Shown: positions 17,028 to 24,903 of the stretch, in pieces
How positions within the stretch are numbered: the first letter of the stretch is position 1
How the letters are laid out: every line of letters starts with the position of its first letter
DNA from: Bacteroidales bacterium
GTDB lineage: Bacteria > Bacteroidota > Bacteroidia > Bacteroidales > UBA12077
DNA length: 64,000 nucleotides
Assembly: GCA_019038645.1 (NCBI GenBank)
Contig: JAHOYT010000054.1
Coordinates: 1 to 64,000 of the forward strand
Reading direction: 5' to 3'
Made by a program: the position numbers and the translations under genes
The notes under the pieces: model-generated
The model's database searches: none
Seen by the model: the letters and a program-made list of their open reading frames with translations, nothing else
Told to the model about the DNA's origin: nothing

Positions 17028-17981
17028 ATGAAACGCATTAAATTATTAACCATTTTTCTCACAGCTTTAATCCTTTTTAGCTGTAACAATAAAAATTCTG
17101 AAAACAATCAACTTATTATTTTCCATGCAGGAAGCCTTTCTGTTCCTTTCAAACAAATGAAAGCAGAATTTGAAAAAGAAAACCCCGGCGTTAAAATTTT
17201 ACTGGAATCGGCAGGAAGTGTTGCAAGTGCCAGAAAAATTACGGATTTAAATAAAGATTGTGATATTATGGCATCCGCAGATTATACTATTATTGATGAA
17301 ATGTTAATTCCGGATTACACCAGCTGGAACATAAAATTTGCCAGTAACGAAATGGCAATCGTATATCATGATGCATCAAAATACTCCGATGAAATAAATG
17401 CAGAAAACTGGCATGAAATATTATTACGCGATGATGTATTATTCGGACGCTCAGATCCAAACTCCGATCCATGCGGATACCGTGCTATATTAACTTCTCA
17501 GTTATCGGAACAGTTTTATAATCAGGATGGTTTAACGAACAAAATCATACAAAAAAATCAGGAATATATTCGTCCCAAAGAGGTTGATTTATTGGCGCTG
17601 TTAGAATCGAATACAATTGATTACTTATTCTTATATCGTTCGGTAGCACAACAACACGAATTAAAATATGTTATTCTTCCTGATTCAGTTAACCTGAAAA
17701 ATCCTGAATTAAGAGAATTCTATAAAAATGCGAAAGTAGATATTACAGGTAAAACTCCGGGAACCACAATAACAAAAATCGGTCAGCCAATGGTTTATGG
17801 CATTACAATTTTAGATAATGCGCCAAATAAAGAACTGGCCTTAAAATTCACCGATTTTATTTTATCAAAACAAGGAGGCGCAAAAATTATGGAAGAAAAC
17901 GGCCAACCATCTATGATTCCTTCGTATTCCGAAACTTATATTTCAATTCCTGAGACACTTAAACAATATGCCAAAAATTAG
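17028..17981 (+). CDS. wtpA: Tungstate/molybdate ABC transporter substrate-binding lipoprotein
   Basis: 317 residues with a lipoprotein signal (LILFSC, Cys19). The segments FHAGSLSVPFKQM, SAGSVASARKI and IMASADYTIID match the WtpA/ModA oxyanion-binding family, in which the GSL and SAGS segments lie at the oxyanion-binding site; FGRSDPNSDPCGYR is a further family-like segment. It binds tungstate or molybdate in the periplasm and delivers it to the permease. WtpA rather than ModA is favoured by this pattern and by the AOR gene in the window, but the metal cannot be proved from sequence. It heads an operon with an outer-membrane barrel, permease and ATPase. Confidence 0.9.
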   Translation: MKRIKLLTIFLTALILFSCNNKNSENNQLIIFHAGSLSVPFKQMKAEFEKENPGVKILLESAGSVASARKITDLNKDCDIMASADYTIIDEMLIPDYTSWNIKFASNEMAIVYHDASKYSDEINAENWHEILLRDDVLFGRSDPNSDPCGYRAILTSQLSEQFYNQDGLTNKIIQKNQEYIRPKEVDLLALLESNTIDYLFLYRSVAQQHELKYVILPDSVNLKNPELREFYKNAKVDITGKTPGTTITKIGQPMVYGITILDNAPNKELALKFTDFILSKQGGAKIMEENGQPSMIPSYSETYISIPETLKQYAKN

Positions 17982-18030
17982 CTGTTAGCTTTAGTAATTG
18001 GCTTTTAGCAAAAAAAAAGAATCTCAAAAA

Positions 18031-19275
18031 ATGAAATACATATATTTATTTTTACTAATCAGTATAATAACAACAAGCATAAAAGCGCAATTAAGAATTG
18101 ATGCAGAATATCGCCCGCGATTTGAACTGAGAGATGGTTACAGTACTTTAAAAGCAGAAGATTCTGAGCCTGCATATTTTGTTACTCAACGTACCAGACT
18201 AAATTTAAATCACACATATAATAATGTTACATCAAAATTGTCGGTTCAGGATTATCGTGTTTGGGGAGACTCAAAATTAAAAGCTGATGATCCGGGAGTA
18301 AGTGTTTTTGAAGCTTATTTTAAATTGAATTTAAACGATTATTGGGCAATAACTGCTGGTCGTCAGGCAATTGATATTGATAACAAACGACTTTTTTCGG
18401 CAGCAAACTGGAATCAGGTTAGTACTTCGCACGATGGTGTAACTCTTGATTTCATGAATGAATTGTTCAATTTTAAAATGATTACAGCCTTTAATCAGGC
18501 AGAAGTTTCTAATTTTGGAACCGATTATTCTGCTCAGATCAGCAATTACAAATTTTTAAACGTAATCTGGTTAGAGAAAAAAATCAAAAAACTGACTCTT
18601 GCCAATTTAACCATAACCGATGCTTATCAAAAAGTTGGTACAAGCAATACCGATTATTACAGATTTACGACAGGTGCGATAATCAAATATAAGAAAACAG
18701 CAAATGATATTCAGATAAGAGGATTTTATCAGACGGGGAAGAATAAGACAGGACAGGATGTAAGTGCGTATTATACAAGTGCAAGTTATGCACGTAAATT
18801 TGGATCGGTTCTGAGTTTAACCGGAGGGTTCGAATATATGTCGGGTAACAATTTAACCGATATAACCAATGAGAAAGATAATGCATTTGATATTTTATAT
18901 GGAGCAAAACATTGGTTTAATGGAATGATGGATTATTTTAGCACTCCAAATACAACTCATAATGCGGGTTTAGTTGATGGATATATAAAAGTTGATTTCA
19001 CAAAAATTGAGAATTGGAAATTATCTACACATTATCATTATTTAGCTTTTGCTAATAATTATATTCACGAAGGCGAAAAGCAAGATAAATTTTTAGCAAA
19101 CGAAATCGACTTGGTTGGAACCTGGAAGGTTAATGATATTATAAATTTACAGTTAGGATACGGAATGTTATTTGGAGGAAAAACGCTGGAATATGTTAAA
19201 GGAGTTGAAGGTGATGGATTACAACACTACTTTTTTGCAATGATAACAGTAAAACCAACATTCTTTAAAAATTAA
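18031..19275 (+). CDS. Outer-membrane porin-like beta-barrel within tungstate operon
   Basis: The track starts at a TTG (17998), but the ATG at 18031 begins a standard signal peptide (YIYLFLLISIITTSIKAQ) and is preferred, giving 414 residues. The mature protein is a string of amphipathic strands with RPRFELRDGY, LRIDAEYR and FVTQRTRLNLN at the N terminus, as in the alginate-export/OprD-like porin class, and ends in a Phe-rich segment. It sits between wtpA and wtpB, overlapping the wtpB start (TAATG), so it is almost certainly co-expressed with the transporter. I infer that it admits tungstate/molybdate through the outer membrane; a general anion porin is the alternative. Confidence 0.82.
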   Translation: MKYIYLFLLISIITTSIKAQLRIDAEYRPRFELRDGYSTLKAEDSEPAYFVTQRTRLNLNHTYNNVTSKLSVQDYRVWGDSKLKADDPGVSVFEAYFKLNLNDYWAITAGRQAIDIDNKRLFSAANWNQVSTSHDGVTLDFMNELFNFKMITAFNQAEVSNFGTDYSAQISNYKFLNVIWLEKKIKKLTLANLTITDAYQKVGTSNTDYYRFTTGAIIKYKKTANDIQIRGFYQTGKNKTGQDVSAYYTSASYARKFGSVLSLTGGFEYMSGNNLTDITNEKDNAFDILYGAKHWFNGMMDYFSTPNTTHNAGLVDGYIKVDFTKIENWKLSTHYHYLAFANNYIHEGEKQDKFLANEIDLVGTWKVNDIINLQLGYGMLFGGKTLEYVKGVEGDGLQHYFFAMITVKPTFFKN

Positions 19276-20063
19276 TGATAAATAACCGAAATACACCGAT
19301 ACTATTCGTACTATTTGGCGGACTAATTTTACTTTTTATTATTAGTCCGTTGCTTAGCATGTTTTTGGCAACAACTCCGCTGCAATTATTCGAAACATCT
19401 AAAGATCCTGAAGTAGTTAATAGTATCTGGCTAACGCTAAGAGTTTCTTTTTTAGCCACTTTGTTTTTTGCTATTGGTGCTATTCCGCTGGCCTATTTTT
19501 TGGCAAGAACAAAATTCAAATTTAAAAAACTTGTAAATGGTATTATTGATTTACCCATTGTAATACCACACTCAGCTGCCGGAATTGCTATTCTTGGATT
19601 TATTTCAAGAGATTCTGTTTTAGGAAAAGTAGCATCTTCGCTTGGGCTTAATTTTGTTGGTCATCCTGTTGGAATAGCGTTAGCAATGGCATTTGTGAGT
19701 ATCCCGTTTTTAATAAATGCTGCCCGCGATGGATTTGAGAGTGTTCCAATAAAACTTGAAAAAACAGCATTAAACCTTGGGGCATCGCCCGTAAGAGTAT
19801 TTTTTACTATATCCTTTCCCCTGGCATGGAAAAATATATTGTCGGGATTAATAATGATGTTTGCCCGTGGATTAAGCGAATTTGGAGCTGTTGTTATTGT
19901 TGCATATCACCCAATGATAACACCTGTACTTATTTTTGAGAGATTTGGTGCATTCGGGTTAAAATATGCAAGGCCTGTCTCAGTTGTATTTATTATTGTA
20001 TGTCTGGTATTCTTTATTTTTTTAAGAACCTTATCGAAAGAAAAACACACAAATAATGCTTAA
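19275..20063 (+). CDS. wtpB: Tungstate/molybdate ABC transporter permease
   Basis: 262 residues with about six transmembrane helices. The cytoplasmic EAA-type loop reads KTALNLGASPVRVFFTISFP, the contact with the ATPase. LARGLSEFGA-like text (ARGLSEFGAVVIVAYHP) and LPIVIPHSAAGIAILG are characteristic of the ModB/WtpB and CysT group of oxyanion permeases. It begins within the stop codon of the porin gene and overlaps wtpC by eight bases, which indicates translational coupling. It forms the inner-membrane channel of the transporter with WtpC. Confidence 0.92.
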   Translation: MINNRNTPILFVLFGGLILLFIISPLLSMFLATTPLQLFETSKDPEVVNSIWLTLRVSFLATLFFAIGAIPLAYFLARTKFKFKKLVNGIIDLPIVIPHSAAGIAILGFISRDSVLGKVASSLGLNFVGHPVGIALAMAFVSIPFLINAARDGFESVPIKLEKTALNLGASPVRVFFTISFPLAWKNILSGLIMMFARGLSEFGAVVIVAYHPMITPVLIFERFGAFGLKYARPVSVVFIIVCLVFFIFLRTLSKEKHTNNA

Positions 20064-21096
20064 GCTAAAAGATATATCAATTAAGCTCGGGGATTTTCAA
20101 CTGAGAAAAATAAATCTTGAGTTGAATAAAGGAGATTATTATGTTCTTTTAGGTAAATCGGGTGTAGGAAAAACTGTTTTGCTGGAAATTATTGCCGGAC
20201 TTATTAAACCCGATTCAGGTAATGTTTTTATGAATAATACAGAAATAACTAATGAAAAAATACAAAACAGAAAAGTAGGAATTGTTTTTCAGGACTATTC
20301 AGTTTTCCCGCATTTAAATGTAAAACAAAATATCGCATACTCTTTAAAAGGCAAGAAGATTACAAATAGTAAAAAAGAAGTATTAATAAATCAATATGCC
20401 GGATTAACCAATATTACTCACTTGTTAGATCGAAATACTCAAAATTTATCGGGTGGGGAATTACAGCGTGTAGCATTGGCCCGTATGTTGGTTTCAAAAC
20501 CTGAATGCCTGCTTTTAGATGAACCATTAGCTTCCCTTGATATACAATTGAAAGGCGGTTTAAGAAATTTATTACGACAAATAAATCAAAGTGGAGTAAC
20601 TATTTTACATGTAACGCACGATTATGAAGAAGCAATTGCTTTATCGGATAAAGTTGCTGTTATACACGAAGGTGAAATAGTTCAGAGAGGATCAACAAAA
20701 GAAGTATTCCAAAAACCTGCCAATGAGTTTGTTGCCAATTTTACCGGAATAAAGAATTTTTTTCTTGCAGATTTTTCCCCAATTAATAATGCAAAAATTA
20801 ATGGTACACTGGAAATAAACGTTTCAAATAAAGATCAGATAAAAAACGGGAAAATAATTATTCGTGGTGAGGAAATTATCTTATCCAATGAAAAAATGGA
20901 ATCAAGTGCAACTAATAATTTCAAAGGAAAGATAAAACAAATTATCCCGTACTTAACCAATCATGAAATAATTGTTGATATTGGAATTGATTTAACAGTT
21001 GTAATATCTGAAGAATCATTACAAAAATTTAAATTCAGTGAAAATTCTGAAGTTTGGGTTTCCTTTAAATCTACTGCAATAAAGATTATTCCGTAG
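20056..21096 (+). CDS. wtpC: Tungstate/molybdate ABC transporter ATP-binding protein
   Basis: 346 residues. The nucleotide-binding domain has Walker A GKSGVGKT, Q-loop VFQDYSVFPH, signature LSGGELQRVALARML, Walker B LLLDEPLASLD and H-loop THD. The C-terminal ~110 residues form a beta-rich regulatory domain of the TOBE/MOP kind (IRGEEIILS, WVSFKSTAIKII), often the oxyanion-sensing part of ModC/WtpC proteins. It powers transport through WtpB and is the last gene of the operon. The following MATE gene is on the opposite strand. Confidence 0.92.
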   Translation: MLKLKDISIKLGDFQLRKINLELNKGDYYVLLGKSGVGKTVLLEIIAGLIKPDSGNVFMNNTEITNEKIQNRKVGIVFQDYSVFPHLNVKQNIAYSLKGKKITNSKKEVLINQYAGLTNITHLLDRNTQNLSGGELQRVALARMLVSKPECLLLDEPLASLDIQLKGGLRNLLRQINQSGVTILHVTHDYEEAIALSDKVAVIHEGEIVQRGSTKEVFQKPANEFVANFTGIKNFFLADFSPINNAKINGTLEINVSNKDQIKNGKIIIRGEEIILSNEKMESSATNNFKGKIKQIIPYLTNHEIIVDIGIDLTVVISEESLQKFKFSENSEVWVSFKSTAIKIIP

Positions 21097-21127
21097 AACA
21101 CATCCATATCATTATTCTTAATTGTAA

Positions 21128-22426
21128 TTATAATCTTCGATAAATATGTTTAGGTGCGAATATAGTTAAGGTGACAAGTCGTGCAATCATAAATATCATA
21201 AATGCAGCCCATAATCCATGATTATTAAAATAGTGATGCAAAATAAAATATGAAGGAATAAAAATTAAATAAGTCGAAATTAGCATGGCATTTCGCATAC
21301 TTGCCGATGCTGTTACCCCAATAAAAATTCCATCCCAGATAAAAGCTCCGAATGTTATAACAGGAATCAGGTAAATCCAGAATAAGTAAGTTTGAATATT
21401 TTGAATTACTTCTGAATTATTGGTTAAAATTTTTAGCAGTAAATTATCTCCAAAATAATAAACAATGGTGAAGATAGCTGCCATTAATAATCCCCAATAA
21501 AATAATAGTTTGCTTACTTTAATCAGGCTTGTTTTATCACGTGCTCCGAAATATTTGCCTGCCAAAGCTTCTCCTGCATAGGCAAATCCATCAACTACGT
21601 GTGCATAAATCATAAAAAACTGAAGTAACAAAGTGTTTACTGCCAGTAAAGTATCTCCGTATTTAGCTGATTTTGCAGTAAAGAATGATAGTGCAAAAAC
21701 TAAACTAATGGTTCTTATAAATATGTCCTTATTTACATTTAAGAATTTTTTAAGTGCATTCAGTTGAAGAATCTCTTTGAAGATCAGATACTGTTTTAAT
21801 CTTTTCGAATTCTTCCGTAAGAAAATGACTCCAAGAATTAATCCTAAGTATTGAGCCAGTACAGTTCCAAGTGCAACTCCATCGGATTTCATTCCAAATA
21901 CCTTGATGAATAAAACATTGAAGCCTACATTCAACAGATTAACAGTAATAGCAATAATCATCGGGATTTTGGCATTTTGCATTCCAATGTACCAGCCTGA
22001 TATAGAATAAAGAGCAATGGTTGCAGGAGCAGCCCAAATCCGGATATAAAAATATTGCCGGGCAAAAAATTCTACTTCGTTACTACCGCCAATGAAAAAA
22101 AAGCTTAATAAATCGATTGGTTTTTGAATGATAAGTAAAAATACTGCACCTATAAATCCTACAAAAAGAGCTCTGTACAAAATAAAAAAACTTTCACGAA
22201 AATCTTTTTTGCCATAGGATTGTGCTGCAAAACCACTGGTTCCTATTCGCAGGAAACTAAATCCCCAGTAAATAAAATTGAATATCATGCTTCCAAGGGC
22301 AATGGCTCCAATGTAAACTTTGGAATCAAGATGACCAACTAAAGCCAGATCTACAATTCCGAGTAGAGGTATTGTAATATTACTAATGATATTCGGAACG
22401 GCAATATTTAAAATTCGTCGGTTCAA
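21128..22426 (-). CDS. MATE-family efflux transporter
   Basis: 432 residues with 12 predicted membrane helices in two similar halves. The N terminus (ILNIAVPNIISNITIPLLGIVDLALVGHL) is the typical MATE start, with the PNI and VD(L/T) motif of the first helix. These proteins export cationic drugs, toxins or metabolites in exchange for sodium or protons. Size and motifs fit the DinF/NorM-like group. It converges with wtpC (31 bases between stops) and is divergent from the SOD cluster. Substrate unknown. Confidence 0.9.
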   Translation of the reverse strand: MNRRILNIAVPNIISNITIPLLGIVDLALVGHLDSKVYIGAIALGSMIFNFIYWGFSFLRIGTSGFAAQSYGKKDFRESFFILYRALFVGFIGAVFLLIIQKPIDLLSFFFIGGSNEVEFFARQYFYIRIWAAPATIALYSISGWYIGMQNAKIPMIIAITVNLLNVGFNVLFIKVFGMKSDGVALGTVLAQYLGLILGVIFLRKNSKRLKQYLIFKEILQLNALKKFLNVNKDIFIRTISLVFALSFFTAKSAKYGDTLLAVNTLLLQFFMIYAHVVDGFAYAGEALAGKYFGARDKTSLIKVSKLLFYWGLLMAAIFTIVYYFGDNLLLKILTNNSEVIQNIQTYLFWIYLIPVITFGAFIWDGIFIGVTASASMRNAMLISTYLIFIPSYFILHHYFNNHGLWAAFMIFMIARLVTLTIFAPKHIYRRL

Positions 22427-22560
22427 ATCCCTTGTTTTTGTGGTACGAAAGTAATTTTTAAAAAAATATTAAACAATTGGAAGTCTTCTTTGTTATAAAG
22501 TAAAATTAATTAGAATCGATCTAAATAAATAATATTTAACTAATAACAAAGAATAAAATT

Positions 22561-22920
22561 ATGGCTTTTAAATTACCGGAATTAACATATAAGTACAATG
22601 CATTAGAGCCTTACATCGATGCACAAACAATGGAAATACATCACACTAAGCATCATGCAGGGTATACTAACAATTTGAATAATGCTATTAAAGGTACAGA
22701 ATTAGATAACAAATCCATAGAGGATATAGTAAAGGATATTTCTAAATATCCTGTTGCAGTCAGGAATAATGGAGGCGGATTATATAATCACAAGTTATTC
22801 CGTGAAATAATGACGCCAAATGGTGGTGGTGAACCAACCGGAGATTTATCTCCGGTTTTTTTGTTATGGCAGGATTCATTTTCTGGTCATTTATCTTTAA
22901 ATTTGTTTAAAATAAATTAA
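22561..22920 (+). pseudogene. Truncated Mn-type superoxide dismutase remnant
   Basis: The 119-residue ORF matches the N-terminal half of an Fe/Mn [37 protein letters not shown] with the first metal ligand, and [13 protein letters not shown] plus [11 protein letters not shown], words typical of Mn-type SODs. Homology stops after PTGDL; the remaining 20 or so residues are unrelated and come from a terminator-like hairpin and downstream sequence. The C-terminal ligands Asp and His (DVWEHAYY in the intact paralogue) are missing, so it cannot be an active SOD. It is not a frameshifted copy: no frame downstream resumes the homology. An intact SOD gene follows 18 bases later. It is divergent from or tandem to that gene rather than a duplicate of it, because it uses the Mn-type pattern. 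Confidence 0.8.
22836..22863 (+). terminator. Terminator hairpin inside the SOD remnant
   Basis: AACCGGAGA and TCTCCGGTT form a perfect 9-bp stem with a TTTA loop, followed by T residues. The 5' arm consists of SOD codons for Pro-Thr-Gly-Asp; the 3' arm lies just past the end of homology. Confidence 0.75.
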
Positions 22921-22938
22921 CAACCTAAAATAGATCTC

Positions 22939-23514
22939 ATGGCTTTCGAATTACCTAACCTACCCTATGCATATGATGCTTTAGAACCGTTTATTTCAAA
23001 ACAAACACTGGAATTTCACCACGACAAGCACCATGCGGCTTATGTAAATAATCTAAATAATTTAATAAAAGGCACGGAGTTTGAAAATGCCAATATCGTT
23101 GATATTATTACCAAAGCTAAAGGTGGTATTTTTAACAATGCAGCTCAGGTTTGGAATCATACATTTTATTTTGATCAGTTTGGGAAAAACAAAATTGAAA
23201 AATTGAGTGGTCAGTTATTGGTAGCAATTAATGCCAGCTTTGGATCATTTGACGAGTTCAAGGAGAAATTTTCTGTAGCAGCAAAAACTCTGTTTGGATC
23301 AGGTTGGGCATGGTTGGTTAAAAAACCAAATGGAAGCCTGGAAATTATTCAGACTTCAAATGCAACAAACCCATTAACTGAAGGTTTGATCCCAATTTTA
23401 ACCTGCGATGTTTGGGAGCACGCTTATTATCTTGATTATCAGAATAAACGTCCTGATTATGTAGGGAACTTCTGGAGCCTGATTGATTGGGAAATTGTTT
23501 CGGGTCGATACTAA
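22939..23514 (+). CDS. sodB: Superoxide dismutase, Fe type
   Basis: 191 residues, complete. Metal ligands are visible in HHDKHHAAYVNNLN, VWNHTFYFDQF and CDVWEHAYYLDYQ (Asp and His). The GGIFNNAAQVWNH segment with Gln in the position preceding the second ligand is the iron-type pattern. It dismutates superoxide to oxygen and peroxide in the cytoplasm. It follows the truncated Mn-type copy and precedes rubrerythrin, which removes the peroxide, so the cluster makes an oxygen-defence set. Length is standard for Fe-SOD (about 190-195 residues). Confidence 0.95.
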   Translation: MAFELPNLPYAYDALEPFISKQTLEFHHDKHHAAYVNNLNNLIKGTEFENANIVDIITKAKGGIFNNAAQVWNHTFYFDQFGKNKIEKLSGQLLVAINASFGSFDEFKEKFSVAAKTLFGSGWAWLVKKPNGSLEIIQTSNATNPLTEGLIPILTCDVWEHAYYLDYQNKRPDYVGNFWSLIDWEIVSGRY

Positions 23515-23636
23515 CAGAGAGTATTTAAAATGATTTTAAATTGACTAATCAGGTAATTGATTACCTAATTATTGTGTTGAATTTTATATATTCGGGGTCA
23601 TTAAATATTAAAAGTAATTACATAAAACAATAAATT

Positions 23637-24212
23637 ATGAGCTCTTTAAAAGGAACACGTACAGAACAGAACTTATTAAAATCATTTGCCGGCGAATCAC
23701 AGGCAAAAAACAGGTATGAGTTTTTTGCTAAAGTGGCAAAAAAAGAAGGTTACGAACAAATTGCTGAATTCTTCAATGAAACTGCATTACAAGAACAACA
23801 ACATGCTAAAACTTTTTTCAAATTCCTTGAAGGAGGAGTGGTTGAAATAACAGCTTCATATCCTGCAGGAGTTATCGGTACAACAGCAGAAAATTTAAAA
23901 GCTGCAGCTGAGGGAGAAAATGAAGAATGGACAGATCTTTATCCTGAATTTGCAAGAATAGCTGAAGAGGAAGGATTTAAAAAAATTGCTATTGCTTACA
24001 AATTAATTGCTAAAGTAGAAGCAGAGCATGAGAAAAGATATTTAAAACTTCTGGAGAATATCGAAAGCGGAAAAGTTTTTGCACGTGAAGAAAAAGTGCG
24101 TTGGGTTTGTCGTAAGTGCGGACATGTTCACGAAGGCACAAAAGCTTTAAAGAATTGTCCTGTTTGTGCTCATCCGGAAGCATATTTCGAAATTGAGAAA
24201 ACAAATTATTAA
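23637..24212 (+). CDS. rbr: Rubrerythrin
   Basis: 191 residues. The N-terminal four-helix bundle supplies the di-iron site (ESQAKNRYEFF, ETALQEQQHAKTFF, EEEGF, KVEAEHEKRY), and the C-terminal rubredoxin-like domain has CRKCGHVHEG and CPVCAHPEAYF, the four iron-binding cysteines. Rubrerythrin reduces hydrogen peroxide in anaerobes with electrons from rubredoxin or NAD(P)H donors. Length matches the classical family. It lies 122 bases after sodB and ends in a hairpin terminator at 24234. Confidence 0.96.
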   Translation: MSSLKGTRTEQNLLKSFAGESQAKNRYEFFAKVAKKEGYEQIAEFFNETALQEQQHAKTFFKFLEGGVVEITASYPAGVIGTTAENLKAAAEGENEEWTDLYPEFARIAEEEGFKKIAIAYKLIAKVEAEHEKRYLKLLENIESGKVFAREEKVRWVCRKCGHVHEGTKALKNCPVCAHPEAYFEIEKTNY

Positions 24213-24233
24213 AATATTCAAATGCAGATTTTA

Positions 24234-24265
24234 AAAGATGGTCAGATTTAGACCATCTTTTTTTG
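24234..24265 (+). terminator. Terminator of rubrerythrin gene
   Basis: AGATGGTC and GACCATCT form an 8-bp stem around AGATTTA, followed by a T-run. Confidence 0.85.
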
Positions 24266-24289
24266 TATCTTTTCGAAAAAATAAATAGT

Positions 24290-24856
24290 ATGATAAAAGA
24301 ATTAGTATTAAAAAACAGAAGTTATCGCAGGTTTTATCAGGATCATTTAATTACTCCTGATAATTTAAGGGAATTAGTTGATCTGGCAAGACTTTCTGCT
24401 TCAGGAAAAAATCTGCAGCCATTAAAGTATTTTATTTCGGCAGATAATGTAACAAACGAAAAGATTTTTTCAACACTTGCATGGGCCGGATATTTAAAGG
24501 ATTGGGACGGACCGGAGGAAGGAGAGAAACCCGCAGGCTATATTGTTATTTTGGGAGATACACGCTTAACAAAAAACTATTTCTGTGATCATGGAATAGC
24601 ATCACAAAGTATGCTCCTGGGTGCAGTTGAAAAAGGCCTCGGAGGTTGTATTTTTGCTTCAATAAAAAGAGAGAAATTAAAGGAGCTATTAAAGGTTGAG
24701 GATTATTTTGAGATTTTATTGGTTTTGGCTTTAGGCAAACCTAAAGAAGAAGTTGTAACGGAAGATGTTGTTGATGATAACATAAAATATTACCGTGATG
24801 AAAATCAGGTTCATCATGTTCCAAAAAGAACTCTGCAGGAAATTATTATTTCATAA
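24290..24856 (+). CDS. Nitroreductase-family protein
   Basis: The track uses a TTG at 24263, which falls inside the upstream terminator T-run; the ATG at 24290 is the real start (188 residues). It has the FMN-binding NRSYRRF motif near the N terminus, LARLSASGKNLQP, and GLGGCIFASIKREKL near residue 120-135, as in short single-domain nitroreductases. These cytoplasmic flavoproteins reduce nitro compounds, quinones or other electrophiles with NAD(P)H. It belongs to the oxygen-stress neighbourhood but has separate signals. Substrate unknown. Confidence 0.88.
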   Translation: MIKELVLKNRSYRRFYQDHLITPDNLRELVDLARLSASGKNLQPLKYFISADNVTNEKIFSTLAWAGYLKDWDGPEEGEKPAGYIVILGDTRLTKNYFCDHGIASQSMLLGAVEKGLGGCIFASIKREKLKELLKVEDYFEILLVLALGKPKEEVVTEDVVDDNIKYYRDENQVHHVPKRTLQEIIIS

Positions 24857-24889
24857 TAAGAAAGCCGGAAATAGTCCGGCTTTCTTATT
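24855..24889. terminator. Bidirectional terminator between convergent genes
   Basis: AATAAGAAAGCCGGA pairs perfectly with TCCGGCTTTCTTATT (15 bp) around AATAG. It lies between the nitroreductase gene and the end of the giant minus-strand gene and can serve both. Confidence 0.85.
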
Positions 24890-24903
24890 TGTACTTTCAT
24901 TTA

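Noticed and set aside
17998-18030. TTG start for the porin-like gene
   Set aside because: The ATG at 18031 starts a clean signal peptide; the extra N-terminal residues are basic and spoil it.
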